DNA from: Mauremys mutica
Lineage: Eukaryota > Chordata > Testudines > Geoemydidae
Direction of reading: 5' to 3'
NCBI RefSeq assembly: GCF_020497125.1
Contig: NC_059072.1
Location: 276,626,045 to 276,690,044, forward strand
DNA length: 64,000 nucleotides
This document shows, one piece after another, positions 21,234-34,464 of the stretch. The translations under genes were made by a program, and so were the position numbers. Below the pieces are notes generated by a model. That model was given only the letters and a program-made list of their open reading frames with translations, searched no databases and was not told where the DNA came from. Position 1 is the stretch's first letter. Every line of letters begins with the position of its first letter.

Positions 21234-21667
21234 AAAGCTTATTTAAGATAGTGGAAGCTATGGGAGTTTCAGCTCCTCATTTCCTATGACTTCTTCCATC
21301 AGGATGTGCACCCCACAGATCCAAGCTGCTTTCAGGGGATCTATAAGAAGATAAGGAACATGGCTTTTTTTCTCTATCATGTGTTTTTACTGGTCTCTGG
21401 CAAGCACAGCTCTTACAAGAACTGGGTTTTTAGAGGTTTTCCCAAGCTTAAAGGGATTTCTTGGACTATAAGGTGAAACAGCTCCGACAGCTTATTCCTT
21501 CAAATTTCACAGAACCCAAGCTATCTGTGGAGGGACAGCAATAGGGTAAGCAAAGCTCATACTTAGTATGGAGGAGAGGGAGGGAGGATCAAATTTATAC
21601 TATGGAGGGAGGGAGGATCAAATGTTGTCTAGGCCCCTTAAACAGCACCCACACCACCAGGTACAAG
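21234..21667. other. No gene seen
   Basis: Contains a short imperfect tandem duplication near 21565-21620 (GGGAGGGAGGATCAAAT, repeated). This stretch may be the 3' continuation of the minus-strand ORF's parent element. Confidence 0.35.
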
Positions 21668-21970
21668 TCATCCTCCTCCATTGGGCTTTGGAGCCCATGT
21701 CCTTTGCCTAGCAAGCACCATTCTGTTGAGGGTGAGTCCCTCCATTAGGGTATGCCAGGTATTGTTCTGCTGACCTCGGTTCACACAACAAGGGTAACAA
21801 CCCTTTATTACTCCTGCTCCAATAACAGGGAACTGGGGATCCAACACCAGACAGAAGTGGTCATTTGGGCAAGCAATCCCATCATAGGCAAGATGAGTGT
21901 CCATGCAAACAAGATCAGCTTCTGAACTCTTTTTCCATGGCTCACCACTAGATGTCAGGGGAGAGCTCAT
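21668..21970 (-). other. Unidentified protein-like minus-strand ORF, probably repeat-derived
   Basis: The frame has 100 codons from an ATG at 21968-21970. Composition is unlike the chance frames nearby: Cys-rich (six Cys between about residues 22 and 62, including KGCYPCCVNRGQ), with an N-N-T glycosylation sequon and few low-complexity runs. I recognise no domain. A retroviral or other mobile-element origin is possible given the setting. A chance frame cannot be excluded from one copy. Confidence 0.25.
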
Positions 21971-23335
21971 TCAGCTGGAAAAAGCTACAACAGAGTCCTA
22001 GGTTACCCTATTTGTCAATCAGCCCTGAGGAATTATGCTCTCCTCAGTCTTGAAAATTCACTTTATAACCCAAACCTTTTAGGAAATGTCTGAGGATCTA
22101 ACAGGTGTTTTACAGGCCTTTCTACTGTTAACTACATAACTCTCTTCAGTTATGGACAAGTTTTAGATAGCTTCTCAAGATTCAGAATATGTTCTCCAGG
22201 TTTGTATCTGAGAAATGATGGGAGCAAATACTTGCTGATGTAATCTTGCACTCATAATACCCATAGACTCAGTTTAGCCCGTGCTGTTTAAGTGTCTTAC
22301 TACACTGGAAAGTCAGGTATTGACTGTCAAAGTGAACTGAATTCCATGCATAGGAGCAAATAAGAAAGGCTTAGTTAAATTGAATATTGTTCCTCAACCT
22401 CTAGGGTACAGCAAGCTGTGTTTTAAACAGCATCACCTGATTGAATTATAACTTAAAGAAAAGAAAGAATATCAATAAAGGCCACCAAGGAATACATGGT
22501 GGAACAAATGTCAGTAAATAAGCTTATTCTTCATCAGTAATGGAAAAGTCAGGCTAGGAGTTTCATCAGCACCACCAAAGAAGCATGGAACAAGCTGCAG
22601 ATTACTGATATCTTCCAAAATGTCCTTGGTTAGTCTCAGTGATATAGGATCCTAGGAATATTAAATCTATCTTTGACTGACAGCTCACTCTACTGGTTCT
22701 TCCTATCTAAATTTAAATTCAAGCCAGATCTCTAAGATCAAAGACTGGTAGGGCTCTAATAAAATTTATTTTGTAATATAACATCTTATCTTAATCTTTC
22801 ACTATTTTCTCTGTTTAAGCTTTCCAACATGTGGCAAGTGAGGGTCTATTTTTCTATTTTCCCAGAGCTTGAACAGGTGGTATTCTGTAGCTCAATAGAA
22901 TTAGGAATGGATCAGTTTACTTCAGGGTTCTTTTGGTAGTCTGAACTGTTCTCTTTGCTTCTTAGATTGGTTGGTGATAATATGGAGGAGTCCCATGCTG
23001 GAGACTGTCAACATTAAATAACTCAACAGGCTTCAGTTTCCATCTGAAGTGCTTATAAGCAATTGACTGATAAGAAATTTCAGCCAATCCCTTTAGTTTA
23101 TATATCACTATTTTGCAAAATGGAAAGTGAAAGTATACCATGTGGAATCATGCAGAGCAATAGCTAACTACTAGTAAATATGTCTGTAAATTATGTTCAT
23201 ATAAATCTGTAGCTATCTCATTTTCTCAGGTCCCTTCCTTGGCTGCACAATAGATAACAGGATCTTTGTTTTGAGCAGGTTTAAGAAATGATAATCCTGC
23301 TTGCAAGTTGTCACTTAAAAAAAATGTCTAGGCAG
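21971..23335. other. No gene seen
   Basis: Mostly unique-looking A/T-rich sequence with no repeat that I can name. Confidence 0.4.
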
Positions 23336-24047
23336 TGTGACAAAGTTCTGTCCTTCACTCCATGGGTCCTGCATATCCTGGCGGATTTTGCTTGCCTCAG
23401 AGGCTCACTGTGACCCTCCATGTAGCCCTTCTCTCTCTAGAGGCAAGGGTCACAGCTTACTGAGCCATTTTCATCATAAGCCAACAAGGGAGGGGAAGAG
23501 AAGCAATCCTCCCTCACACAGTCTCTGTTGTCTCCCAGTCTCAGTGATTAATCAAAATGGGGAGGGAGCAACCTAGGCCCACCCTCTACTCCAGGCTCCA
23601 GACCAGGGACCCTAAAATTAGCAGCTATAGTAGCTGACTTTTTGGAAATAGGACATGTACAATTCCCTGGGCCACTTCCCCACAGCAGGACCCCCCCCCA
23701 CTCAATATCAACTTCACCGTTACCGTTACCTCAGGGTCTCCTTCCTTGCACCTGATATGGATTTGTACTGCTTCATTCCTCCAACAGCACAGCTCGCTCC
23801 TATAGCTCCTAACACCCACACCTCACTGACTAACTAGTTCCAGCCAGCGCTTGATTGGCTTCAGGTGTTCCAATCAATCTAGCTATCTCCACTGCTGTCT
23901 AGAAGGATCTTAACTGGCCCCAGCTGTCTTGATTAACCTGGAGCAACTGCCATTTGGTTACCATGGTACCAGGGATTTGTTTAGCCTGGGGCTAACATGT
24001 CTGTTTGTCACTACTTTACTGTAGGCATCTGGCCTTGCCCCATCACA
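23336..24047 (+). mobile_element. Solo LTR (TGTGACAAAG family)
   Basis: The element begins TGTGACAAAGTTC and ends CCCCATCACA, with a 4-bp duplication GCAG at 23332-23335 and 24048-24051. The terminal 5-6 bases are inverted (TGTGA...TCACA), as in LTRs of this type. There is a run of nine C near 23690. ORFs inside it (up to 79 residues) have no protein character. Orientation is uncertain because I see no clear poly(A) signal. Confidence 0.75.
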
Positions 24048-24221
24048 GCAGCAAATGGCTTTTCCCTTGGACAGTAGGGGTGGGATATGACTTCCCTGAT
24101 ATTTGGCCAGAGCCTAAATACTACTTTGAGGGGCACTTTAAACATGATGATGGATGGTGTCACAAACGTCCAGTATGATTAACTAGAAGCTTCCAGAAGC
24201 CTTCAGTATTTCTAGCCTTGA

Positions 24222-24505
24222 AGGGTATGTCTACACTAGAGCTCCAGATGCACTTTCCAGCTCAGGTAGACATACCCATGCTACCTCTGACTGAGCTCAC
24301 ATGCTAAAAATAGAAAAGTAGCTAAGGTTGTATGAGCAGTGTCGGGGGCTAGCCATCAGAGTACATCGGATGAGAAGCTATCCCCTTCAATGCTCATGCC
24401 AGTGCAGCTACACTTCTATTTTTAGTGTGCTACCTCCATCAGAGCAGGTGAAGGTATGTCTACCCAAGCTGGAAATTACACCTCTGCCTCCAGCACAGAC
24501 ATACT
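24222..24505 (+). mobile_element. Foldback MITE (AGGGTATGTCTACACTAGAG family)
   Basis: The left end AGGGTATGTCTACACTAGAG and the right portion CTCCAGCACAGACATAC are inverted, with GACTGAGCTCACATGCTAAA mirrored by TTTAGTGTGCTACCTCC. It is the uninterrupted member of the family that is split at 5812, 36420 and 49381. Confidence 0.7.
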
Positions 24506-25935
24506 GAAAGAGTGGCCATGTAAGCAATAGGCAATAGACCTGTTGCAGGGAATAAAAATCCCTTTCCTCAAGGGATTTATCAACTCAAAGCAGAGTCCAA
24601 AATGGGATCAAAGTAACACAGAAGACTTGGTCACAGTCAACAGATGCCTTTCCAATTTTCAGCAAGCTGGGATGGGAAGAGGACATACCATTTGCTTAAG
24701 GAGACTCCCTTGCAACATCTTCCCCTTTCTTTTATAGCCCCACCACAGCTCATGTAATGAGTACAGAAACTGACTTTTCGTGAACTCACCGAGTGACTTT
24801 TATGCCTTGTCACATGCCAGAAAATACATTAAACTTAGTCCAGTTTAGGGTGGCTACAAACCAGTAGTAACATATTGTGTCTAAAATCCCTAATTGTCTG
24901 TTACCTCCTTTGTTTTTAATGTACCTCTTCAAAGCACTCTAAATGCTAAGAAAATTCTCTTTCCTGTTTTGTCTGAAAGCCTAAATCTTTCAGATTTGGT
25001 CATAACTATGAAATGAACCCAGTGCTACATAAATGAGAACATCTTTCCAGTTGAGTAAAACTTTATGAAACCTACAGATATATTGATAATAGATACAGTA
25101 CTAATATCCTCATTCATCCTATGATGGAAAACAATTTGCATATTAATATAATTGTATTTCATGTTCAATTAGTTTGTAACTTGGTGAGGTGGGAGAAAGG
25201 AGGGAAAAATCTGTAGCTTTCTCCCAGGACAAATAGGTGAAGGGGCTGGATATCAGAGGGAACAACTGTGCCTTGTGACAAGCTGATATAATTCTGATAA
25301 AGCTGTTTTAAATCACTGGAACTGATGTTCACCAAGCTCCAGGAATTAAAACAAAAAGATTGAAAAATCATGCTGAACGCCACACTGTAAGGGCTTCTCT
25401 GTCTAATCATTCTGTTTTATCTTCTGCTTTTCATTTTGAAATAGCAAAATTATGCTAGATCTGAACTCTTCATCAAGAAAGAGAAGCTAAAATAAAGCAG
25501 ATATTCAATGGGTTGCCATGACCCAGCATGTCATGAAAAGCAATGAGATACAGAGTCGAAAATGGTGAGGTCATGTCAGATAGCTGGTTTGGATATAGAG
25601 AATCACACATAGCCAGAATGTGCCAGCCTCATTCCTGAATAGTACCTTACTCTGAAAGTAAAACCACTTATTGCAGTAGGGTTTCTTGTGGATTAAAGTA
25701 CTACACAGCATCAGTACAAGTGGCAGGATCTGACCCCATCTGACCACTACTGAAATATTAATCACTAAATATCTGTAATGATTATGGTTCACACACTATA
25801 AAAGGGAGATACCTAGATGACCATAGGTTCAAGATTAGACTGGATAGCAGAGATAATAATAGATTACCCCCTTTTGTCCCCACTATGGCCAGAATTTTAG
25901 TGTCTCAATGCTCCCATATATGAGTGGATGGAGTG
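24506..25935. other. No gene seen
   Basis: A/T-rich unassigned sequence; frames up to 81 residues look like chance. Confidence 0.4.
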
Positions 25936-26121
25936 GGGGGAGGGATAGCTCAGTGGTTTGAGCATTGGCCTGCTAAACCCAGGGTTGTGAGTTCAATCCT
26001 TAATGGGGCCATTTTAGGGATCTGGGGCAAAAATCTGTCTGGGGATTGGTCCTGCTTTGAGCAGGGGGTTGGACTAGATGACCTGCTGAGGTCCCTTCCA
26101 ACCCTGATATTCTATGATTCT
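25936..26121 (+). mobile_element. Cry-type SINE, tRNA head and CR1-like tail
   Basis: The head GGGATAGCTCAGTGGTTTGA is a polymerase III A box in tRNA context, and GGTTGTGAGTTCAATCC is the B box. The head is followed by a unique body, then a CR1-like tail (GGACTAGATGACCTGCTGAG, CTTCCAACCCTGATATTCT) ending in TCTATGATTCT. Such tails let a SINE borrow CR1 reverse transcriptase; CR1 partners are abundant here. The full-length head and tail and both promoter boxes are well kept, making this the best preserved of three copies. Confidence 0.9.
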
Positions 26122-26199
26122 AACCCTTGACTCCATCCTCCTATTCATTGGCTAGAATGGCTTGCTAATGCACAGTTAATTGTTTCACATAAAGGGGTG

Positions 26200-26800
26200 A
26201 AGTAACTTTGGGTGGGATCCACAAAGGGATTTAGGTGTTACAACACTGAGCATCATAGTGTCAAAAGCACCTAGACAAGCATAGGAATAACACTACAATC
26301 CATAAAGCTGAGTTAGATACCTAGACACCCTATATTACAAATAGAGGTGGGAATGAAATCCACAAAAGCCCACATGCTAGGTGAGGATCCACCAAAGCTA
26401 GCCAAGGGGAGATACTGAGGAGACGGGTGTGCCCTAAGCCCCACTCCCCTCTCATTATTGTAGAGACATAAGTCCAGGCTGCAGGGAAGAATCTATCTGT
26501 GCATGCAATCCATGAATGGAAAGTTGTCACCTGGAGTCAGGTGGCTTAGTTTTATTTCTTGAGGGATTGAGTTAGATGCTTAGATGTGAGCCTTGCTCCA
26601 TGCAAGATGTAGGGCAGAGGATGCATGACCTCCCACCTTATAGGCCAGTGGTAAGTGCACTTACTTGGGAGATGAGAAACCCAAATTTGATGTATTTGAT
26701 GTAAAGGGTGAGGAAGGATTTGAACAGGGGTTGCCTACCTTTCAGAATTCCTCTGAGTCTCAATTGGTTCTCTGCTTTGCTCCTCGGGCAATGCAACTGT
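26200..26800 (+). repeat. Old composite repeat, second copy
   Basis: It begins near GGGATCCACAAAGGGATTTA and contains GAGCATCATAGTG, the inverse of the block near 18400. It ends with the tRNA-like GGCCAGTGGTAAGTGCACTT and GATTTGAACAGGGGTTGCC blocks. Related to 17700-18440. Boundaries are approximate. Confidence 0.45.
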
Positions 26801-28532
26801 GCACTGCTCCATGTACCATGCACATTGTAAAATTGTGCGTGTAGTTGTTAGAGGTTATATGAAGAAATGACTACAGTCCACTTGTAATGCCTTTCCCCCT
26901 GTAGCCACCAGACACATATATTCAAAAGATTTCTCACTCTTGACCCTAGGCTAATCTGCTTTTCACAAAGACCACTTGTTTTGTGTGTCAGATCAAAAAG
27001 AGTGCTACTTCAGAACTGGCATTTGGAGCTCTACCAATTATTTTGCAGACAGCTTTGAAAGGTGAGGAATGCCAGGATGATACTGCTACTACAGTGCAAC
27101 CTTGTTTATCTTTAGTTAAGCACCGGTAATCACAGCTGCCTTTGTTTCCTTTCTGACTCATTCCTCTTCAAATACCTCCTTATATGTTATCAGCAGACAG
27201 AATAGTGAAGAAATATGCAAAGAAGAAAATGTTCCTTTGAAAAACCAACTTTAAGTACTACATAGTTCAAAAGAGTCTAAATCAAACCCAGGTCTATAGT
27301 ACATGCAAATCAAAGATTATTTTCCCCTATTTTAAAAACAAAACACAAAAAAAAGAATGTTTCAGCAGTACAACTGAGTTAAACATGTCTCTTTAAATGC
27401 AAGAGTTATTCTAATATCACAAAAAAGATAAGTTTAATTAAGACTATTGTGCAAAAATATAAATGGCTAGTTACTAAACTGGTGTTAATAGAAGTACTTC
27501 CATTGAAGTCAATGGAGCTATGCTTACATACTCCCATTGGGTGTTTGATTGTTCTGTATTGTCATGGCAATATCCGATTAAGCTCTATCTTAAACTGACA
27601 ATAGGAGAACTCTTTTTCTAACTGAGTTTCAAGTCACTACCTTGACATTTACTCTTGATTTTAGACAGGTATTTCACAGGGAACATACTTGCTACCCACC
27701 ACAATGCTTACCAGTATGTGCAGCTTTCTTGCAAGAAGAAAAAAATAATCTCTTGCCAAAATCTTACTAATTGAATGCTAGCAAATAAAAATAGCTGCAC
27801 ACACATATTTTTTTTTCTTTTTAATGGAGAGCCTTGAGAATTAGAATTCATTGCTCGTCCCATATCTCAGATGAACATTCAGGAAAAAGGTAAATCACAA
27901 GATTGCACTAAAAGTGTTCAGCACCTTGCTTCTATTAATAATACTGTTATTGGCATTCACATTCTCGGAGTTGTAACATAGGGAATTTTAAAAACTGACA
28001 TCCTTAATAGACAAGTATTATTAGCAATATGTGGAAAAAATTAAAATCTAAATGTACCTTTCAGCTTAGTATGAGCTGACAGTTCAACAGTTTGAAATAT
28101 TAGCTAAGTGTCATACAGAGAGCTATCTAGTGTATTCTCATTAAAATAAGAAGCAGAACAACCAGCACTTGATTTGAAAAATTGAAATGTCAGGGAAATC
28201 ATAATCTCTGGTAACAAAACCTTACCATTTCCAAAGTAATAGAATTAGAAATGTGTGATTAATATATCTGCTACCTAGGGCTATGTGCATATCCTCTCCT
28301 TTTACCCATTGACCTGCTGTCCAATATCACATACAAAAACAGTACTTTTGAACTTAGTTTTAGGCACTATTATTTGACATTAAACTCCCTCAAAATGTAA
28401 TGGCATTAACCTTGAGAGTAAGCACGGAGGAAAAGAATTAAAACAGTGACAAACTGATCTCTTCCAGTACAAGATTTTGTGTGACAAGCACACTGGATAT
28501 AACTGCAATATTAATGAACCATGTACAACTGT
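26801..28532. other. No gene seen
   Basis: A/T-rich unassigned sequence. A short CATTGAAGTCAATGGAGC piece near 27500 belongs to the common old repeats of this genome type. Confidence 0.4.
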
Positions 28533-28650
28533 TATTACATTGCAGTAGTGCCTGGAGGCTCCATTTAGGAGAGGGGTTCCCATTGTGGTAGGCCCTCAAC
28601 ATACAGACAAAAAGATGGTCCCTTGCCTTAGATAGCTTCCAGTAGATTTA
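28533..28650 (-). repeat. Old interspersed repeat fragment
   Basis: GCAGTAGTGCCTGGAGGCTC, then CCATTGTGGTAGGCCCTCAA and GATGGTCCCTTGCCTTAGAT, match the old vertebrate repeat that contains CAATGGGGCCCTGAT. Class not assigned. Confidence 0.5.
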
Positions 28651-29524
28651 TTTATTAGTTATTTGTGAGGCATTGCCGCACAACTTTTGTTGCCTCAGAC
28701 TATTTATTTGGTTATGTTTTTTAAATTGTGTTTATCCAATGCTTGGAGTGTGGGATGCATATCCACTTATTGTAATAAAATATGGCTACAATGTAGCATT
28801 GATGTTTAATGGTTTGAAGCCTTCCCAGTTATCTTCAAATCCTTCCACAGTTAACACTATCCCACCACCCACTGGCTGGTATGATCATCATGGGGCTTTC
28901 TTCCATCCCCACTGAGGTCAGTAGAATGTCCATTTATTTCAGTCAGAGTGTCTCCCTAGAGCAATCTGCCATCTGACAGTGGCTAGAAAGGTGGTGAGCA
29001 GGGCTGCTATTGACTGAGATACAGCTACTAACCACAATCAGTACTCACAGTTCTTGATATTATTATTTTATCCTCTGTCCCCTCTGCTTACTTGTTAATC
29101 AGGCATATCAGTTCTTCTTTGCTTCTCCCACTGGTAAAACCTGAGATTAGAATTGAAGGCATCTGGTGGCTTGCAAATGATGCATGCAGTAGTCTCACAG
29201 GATTATTTCAAGATGAAACTAACAAGGCCTATTCTAAGCCTACTATAGCTAAACAATATATTTGGGGATGCACGGAGATTAGGGCTGACATTGTTAAAGC
29301 AAAGTCCCACTATAATACAAATGTAGAGAATGAATATTAATAAATTTTAAAGAGAATTATATTATTCTTTCATACAAATATAGCTAAAAATTAGAATGCA
29401 TAAATGGAACCAAAACCAGCCCCATGTCTGTGAAGCATTTCAATAACCTGTTCAGAGAGTTAATGATATGAAATTCACACATACAAACTTGAGTTTTGGA
29501 AAGGGAAATGTGTAGGGTTTAGAT
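28651..29524. other. No gene seen
   Basis: Unassigned sequence, no recognisable exon. Confidence 0.4.
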
Positions 29525-29842
29525 CAAGAATCAGCAACCTTTGGCACGCGGCTCGCCAGGGTAAGCACCCTGGCGGGCCGGGCTGGTTTGTTTGCCTGGC
29601 CGATCGCGGGTCCCAGTGGCCGCGGTTCGCTGCTCCAAGCCAATGTGGGCTGCGAGAAGTGGCAGCCAGCACATCCCTTGGCCCACGCCACTTCCCACCA
29701 CCCACACTGGCCTGGAGCGGCGAAGCGCAGGCACTGGGAGCCGTGATCGGCTGAACCCCCAGATGCGACAGGTAAACAAACCGGCCCAGCCCACCAGGGT
29801 GCTTATCCTGGCAAGCCGCGTGCCAGAGGTTGCCGACCCCTG
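29525..29842 (+). mobile_element. Foldback hAT MITE with perfect 8-bp target duplication
   Basis: GTTTAGAT occurs at 29517-29524 and 29843-29850. The ends are inverted (TCAGCAACCTTTGGCACGCG and CGCGTGCCAGAGGTTGCCGA), and the arms continue through CGCCAGGGTAAGCACCCTGG. Nearly the whole length is one imperfect palindrome, very CpG-rich. It is the same family as 38803-39135 and 46002-46216. Frames on both strands are mirror readings, not genes. Confidence 0.9.
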
Positions 29843-29850
29843 GTTTAGAT

Positions 29851-32800
29851 AGAAGCCGCCTATTATTTATTTTGGTCTGACCTCTTTCCTCTAGAGAAAA
29901 ATTCTGTCTGGTGGGAAATGCTGATATTTAAATATTTGTTTTAGTCTAAGTCGGAATGAAAAGCAGAACTAACACATCATCAAGGTTTTGAACCATTGAC
30001 TAATCATCACTGACACCTCTCAGCTTAATATGTTCTAAAGGGGGGATTTATTTCCACTGCTGCAGCATCCTCACTTACAATTATTGCTCACTTGCACTGT
30101 CGTTTAGCTTTCAAATACCTCATCTGTGCATGTGGTAGTAAATGCAACACTCTAAAAGCATTACAAGCCAGCAGTGACACTGGGCCATGGGTCTGAAATG
30201 AAAATTCAAGTCGATAAATAAAGATCAATACAATTGAAATTGGTGGGAGGTTAATGAACTTCACATGGAGCAGGCACATGCTGTATGCTTCAGTAAACAT
30301 TGGTGGGTGCAAAAGGGAGCAGCTGCTAGGTGATTGCTGTCATTAGAAGTGTTGCAATGGCAGGAAGATTTATATGCTCTCCTAGGGTTTAAGTCTGCCC
30401 GCTCCAGGAGTTGTTCAGCATCTTGAAAGATAGATCTCTTAGTTAGGTTTGATTAGTGCCACTTCAGGAGCCTCTCTATATAAATACAAAGTATTCTGTT
30501 AGTGGGAGGAGAAGCTGCTGTTTGTAACATACTTGCTGCTATTGCTTGATTGCTGTGGCTATTTCTGCAAGAATTTCAATCCCTCTTTGTGCTTTGTATG
30601 ACCCCTCTATCTCAGTAAAATTAAAGGTAATTTCTTGGAGGTCATCTTGGTCCTGTTCCCTTTCAATTTGTCATCATTAGCCATTCCTGTCTTTGATTGT
30701 AAACCCCTACAAAGAGTGCCCAATCAAGACTGCAATGGGTCTCTTAAAAGTCAAGCTATTATTAGTAATCTGTGGTTACTATTGTCATTTTAAGATGCGA
30801 AAAAAACCTTGAACTCATGAGGATTGTGGAATGCTTATATAACCCTGACTGCAAAACATGTATTTTCTAAAATTATATTAGTGTTATCAAGAAATACATC
30901 TAACATCCTGGCAATATAAAATAATTACAAAATATTTCAGAATTACAAAATGCTATATTGGTACTTTAGAATAATGAGTGGGGAAGAGGATAAATAGAAG
31001 TCATTGGTAAAGTTTAGATAGTTGGGGGCAAGCTGTCTGTACTACAAGAATCCCCAGTCATCTTGCTTTTTTTTTTTGGAGGAAGAGGGCTGAGTAATGA
31101 TTCTGGAATGAGGAGGGAGGGACAATGTTTTGCAATTTGGCTTTCTGCTGTGGTGTTTGAGTCCACAATGAAGTTATCTAGTGGGCTGGCATTTGTCTGC
31201 CTCAGAAAACTGAATTCTCATAGGGAACAATATATTTTTTCTTTCTCCCAACTCACATCCCTCTCTTGCACCACCTCACATCAAACACAGACTAGACACA
31301 TTTAAAAATAGAAATACCTGATATAGCATAACAGTTCAACCCGTTTACTCCATAAAAATGATAGATTTCCAGTAGAAATATACACTCCTTTTCATAAAAC
31401 TAGTGACAATCTAACATGCACTGCTGTGCTCCCCTTTCCTGATCTGCACAACTGCCTAGATTGCTATTTTCAGCATGGTGTGCTGGAACAGAAGCTGCAA
31501 ACTACATACAACTCTTCCTTCTTCCCTGTTTGCTGCCCCTTCTCTCCCAACAGGGAAGGGAGTGCATAGAGAAGAGCGGGGAATAGGAGGAAAAATGGCT
31601 CCATCTCAGCTGACCAGGGAGAGATATTCTCCAGATTTAAAAATAAGATATTTTTTCCCATTTTGAGAGGAAAACTTTAGTCATAAGTTTCCCACTGAGG
31701 GTATGGCTATTGTATTTCACAGGCCAAAACTAAAGGATTTATTCCTTGTGCATACACAGTAGTCAATGCCTGCTATAGTGGATCTTGTCGGTCTGATGTA
31801 AAATTTCAGGATTTCCATCCCAATGTTTTGAGTTGTTGTACAGGGATAGTGTTTATGGAAGCTAAAACTGAGTATAAGAGGTAGAATTCCTCATGTTTTT
31901 AAACCTTATTGGGTGAATAGTAGAGTCTGTGTTTTACACATTACCACATTAGTTCTCTGTTAAAATATACAAAAGGTTCATTTGTTTAAAAAGATTAGGA
32001 GTAAGCTGTTAATAATAATAATAATAATAATAATTAATAAAAACAGAGAAAGAAGTTCCAAATACTAACAGAATCCAATTAGGCATGTATTGATGGGCTT
32101 GTCACAGGCCTTTCCTCAGCAAGATGTAGATTTAACAATAGTCCTGTATTGGCCAGCACATAAATATTGCTTTTTATCTGAAAAACTTCTTTGCATTTCT
32201 TCAAACATTTTTTTTCCTATAGGAACCCCACCACAACCACTTCCAACCCCTGCTTCAGCTCTTTAGACAGCCCGTTATGAGGATTTGTGACAAAAACCAA
32301 TAATCATCTACCAATTCTAGCAACTTCACATAAGGAAAGTTCACAATATGGGAAAAGGAAATGTCTCCAACAGAGACACCACATCACACCTAGGAGCACA
32401 AGCTGCTCCTAGTTCCATTTGGACAAACATGTGAAATGGAATGGTACCTGCCTTTTGTAATGCTTTACTATTTTTCCAAAGCCCACAGAAGCCAATGGGA
32501 ACCTCTTCATTGACTTAGATGATCATTGGAACTGATCCCTAGAATAACTTGTAGATATGGTAAAAGCAAGCAAGACTAGATTTCAAAATTAATTAAAGGG
32601 AGGTGCTTTAAGTAGTGAGCCCTGAAGGCTACAACACAGTGAATGTTTTAGAATTTTTCCCTCAAGCCTTCAACTAGGAAGAAAGCTATATTTTGTTTTG
32701 ATCCTAAATGTAGTTCTAACCTGACTTTGGAACCTTTCTTATTCGAGAGGGATCAACGAGTTTCACTATTGACATCAATAAGAGCAAGCCCATTATCTAA

Positions 32801-33043
32801 ATTGGATTCAGTCCCTACATTGGATCCTCACACAATGAAAACAATGTGCATAGACTCAAGTGAAACCTACCTGACAAACTTGGCACAGGATATTCCCTCT
32901 TTTGTGTTGTATGGAAAGCTAGGGATAACTCTATGTTAAGATTACAGTCACTTTTCAAAATAGAACTAAATACAAATTGATTTCCATGTTCATATTTTCT
33001 CAGTGATTTCCAGATCAAATGGTCTTGATTCACAAGTAATAAG
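29851..33043. other. No gene seen; one microsatellite
   Basis: A/T-rich sequence. An AAT repeat of about eight units occupies 32010-32033. No exon or named repeat. The 63-residue frames near 31470-31660 lie on opposite strands and overlap. Confidence 0.4.
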
Positions 33044-33410
33044 TAGAGATAGTCAGAAGTTTCCCTACTGAACAGCTTTTCATTGGAAAATATTGATTTG
33101 AAAAAGAAAATCAGATGTTTTTGTAGCACTATCAATTTAGTCAAAATTTCATGAAAAATTATAGAAACAGAAAATGTCAAAACACTTAATTTAAACTTTT
33201 CTGTATAATATACATTTAAAATAAGATATTTTTACCTTGACAAAATGAAGCAGTTCTGTAAAGTTGTTTTGCTATATTCTTTTTTTTTAAATTTTCATTC
33301 CATGAGAAATTTCAAAATTTTAACTTTTTGTTCCGATTTGGAATGAAAGGAAATTTCTGAAGGTCAGAATTTCCCATGGAACAGAAATTCCAAGTTTTGA
33401 CCAGCTCTAA
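33044..33410 (+). mobile_element. A/T-rich hAT-like MITE (TAGAGCTGGTCAAAA ends)
   Basis: The right end TTTTGACCAGCTCTA is well kept. The left end, TAGAGATAGTCAGAAG, is its decayed inverse. The interior is A/T-rich with GAAATTTC palindromes. Related copies are at 51101 and 61451. Confidence 0.65.
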
Positions 33411-34193
33411 TAAGATTTTTATTCTAATTGTTAGTCCTGAAAACTCAACCTGGGACTTGAGAGTTAAGCTTTCCACTGCCATTAGGACTGTTATTGAATA
33501 CAGACTAATAATGATACTGGTAGTTAGCAATAAAATATGCTTTATGTAAAATTATATATAAAAATAGGTGATCAAAACCAGCTGTTTTGCACATTCAGAA
33601 CTTGAACCGGTGAAATGTCTCAGGCCACCAGGGTGTTCAGTGCCCTTAATTTCTATTTTCTTGAATTTAAGTAAATAGAACTTGAAGTCCCTCCGTATGT
33701 CCTATGATTAGCCCATCTATGTTGGTATTGGAGGTGAAGGGGGATGAATTATGGAAAAAGAATGAGAAGTGGTAACATTTCTCTTCCACAGAATTGCAAC
33801 CCAGTGTTGGAATTTTATACTCATTTAGAAAATATAATGAAGACTATACCATAAAATATATATAATGAAGGATCTACTCTTCCTGTGATATGTATACTTC
33901 TCCACCATTATGGATATTGAAAGCCATTTATGTGCAAGCTAGGTAGATAGAGAGCTTTATCTGTAACACTACGTGTTCCTCAGAAATCACAAGAACAAAG
34001 ACAAAAGTATGTAGAATAGATAATCTGAAGAGACAATATGAAGAATTATTAATTACATATTTGAAAATATACGCAAATGTATACAAACACTAAAAAGGAT
34101 GCCTATACATATGCTACCCTTGACATAATTTGATGCATTTCAGATTTAAGTTAAGATATTTTAAACTCACCACAAAAATCCCTTACCCCTGAA
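33411..34193. other. No gene seen
   Basis: A/T-rich unassigned sequence. Confidence 0.4.
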
Positions 34194-34456
34194 CAGGGGC
34201 GGCTCTATGTATTTTGCCGCCCCAAGCACGGTAGTCAGGCGGCTTTTGGCGGCATGCCTGTGGAAGGTCTGCTGGTAATGCAGATTCGGCAGCATGCCTG
34301 TGGGAGGTCTGCCAGTCCCGCGCCTTCAGCGTACCTGCCGCCGAATTGCTACCAAAGCCAGCCTGACTGCCTCCCTCACTGCGACTGGCAGGCCGCCCCC
34401 CATGGCTTGCCGCTCCAGGCACGCGCTTGGTGTGCTGGTGCCTGGAGCCGCCCCTG
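34194..34456 (+). mobile_element. Foldback hAT MITE (CAGGGGCGGCTC family)
   Basis: Perfect 8-bp target duplication CCCCTGAA at 34186-34193 and 34457-34464. The ends CAGGGGCGGCTC and GAGCCGCCCCTG are exact inverses. The interior carries repeated GGCATGCCTGTGG(A/G)AGGTCTGC units. Same family as 52937-53210. ORFs on both strands reflect the palindrome. Confidence 0.9.
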
Positions 34457-34464
34457 CCCCTGAA

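Noticed and set aside
29475..29852. ORFs of 76-87 residues on both strands
   Set aside because: Produced by the CpG-rich palindromic hAT; stops are rare because of base composition.
32010..32033. AAT tandem run as a functional element
   Set aside because: Ordinary microsatellite, like the TA run at 40571 and the AC run at 52912.
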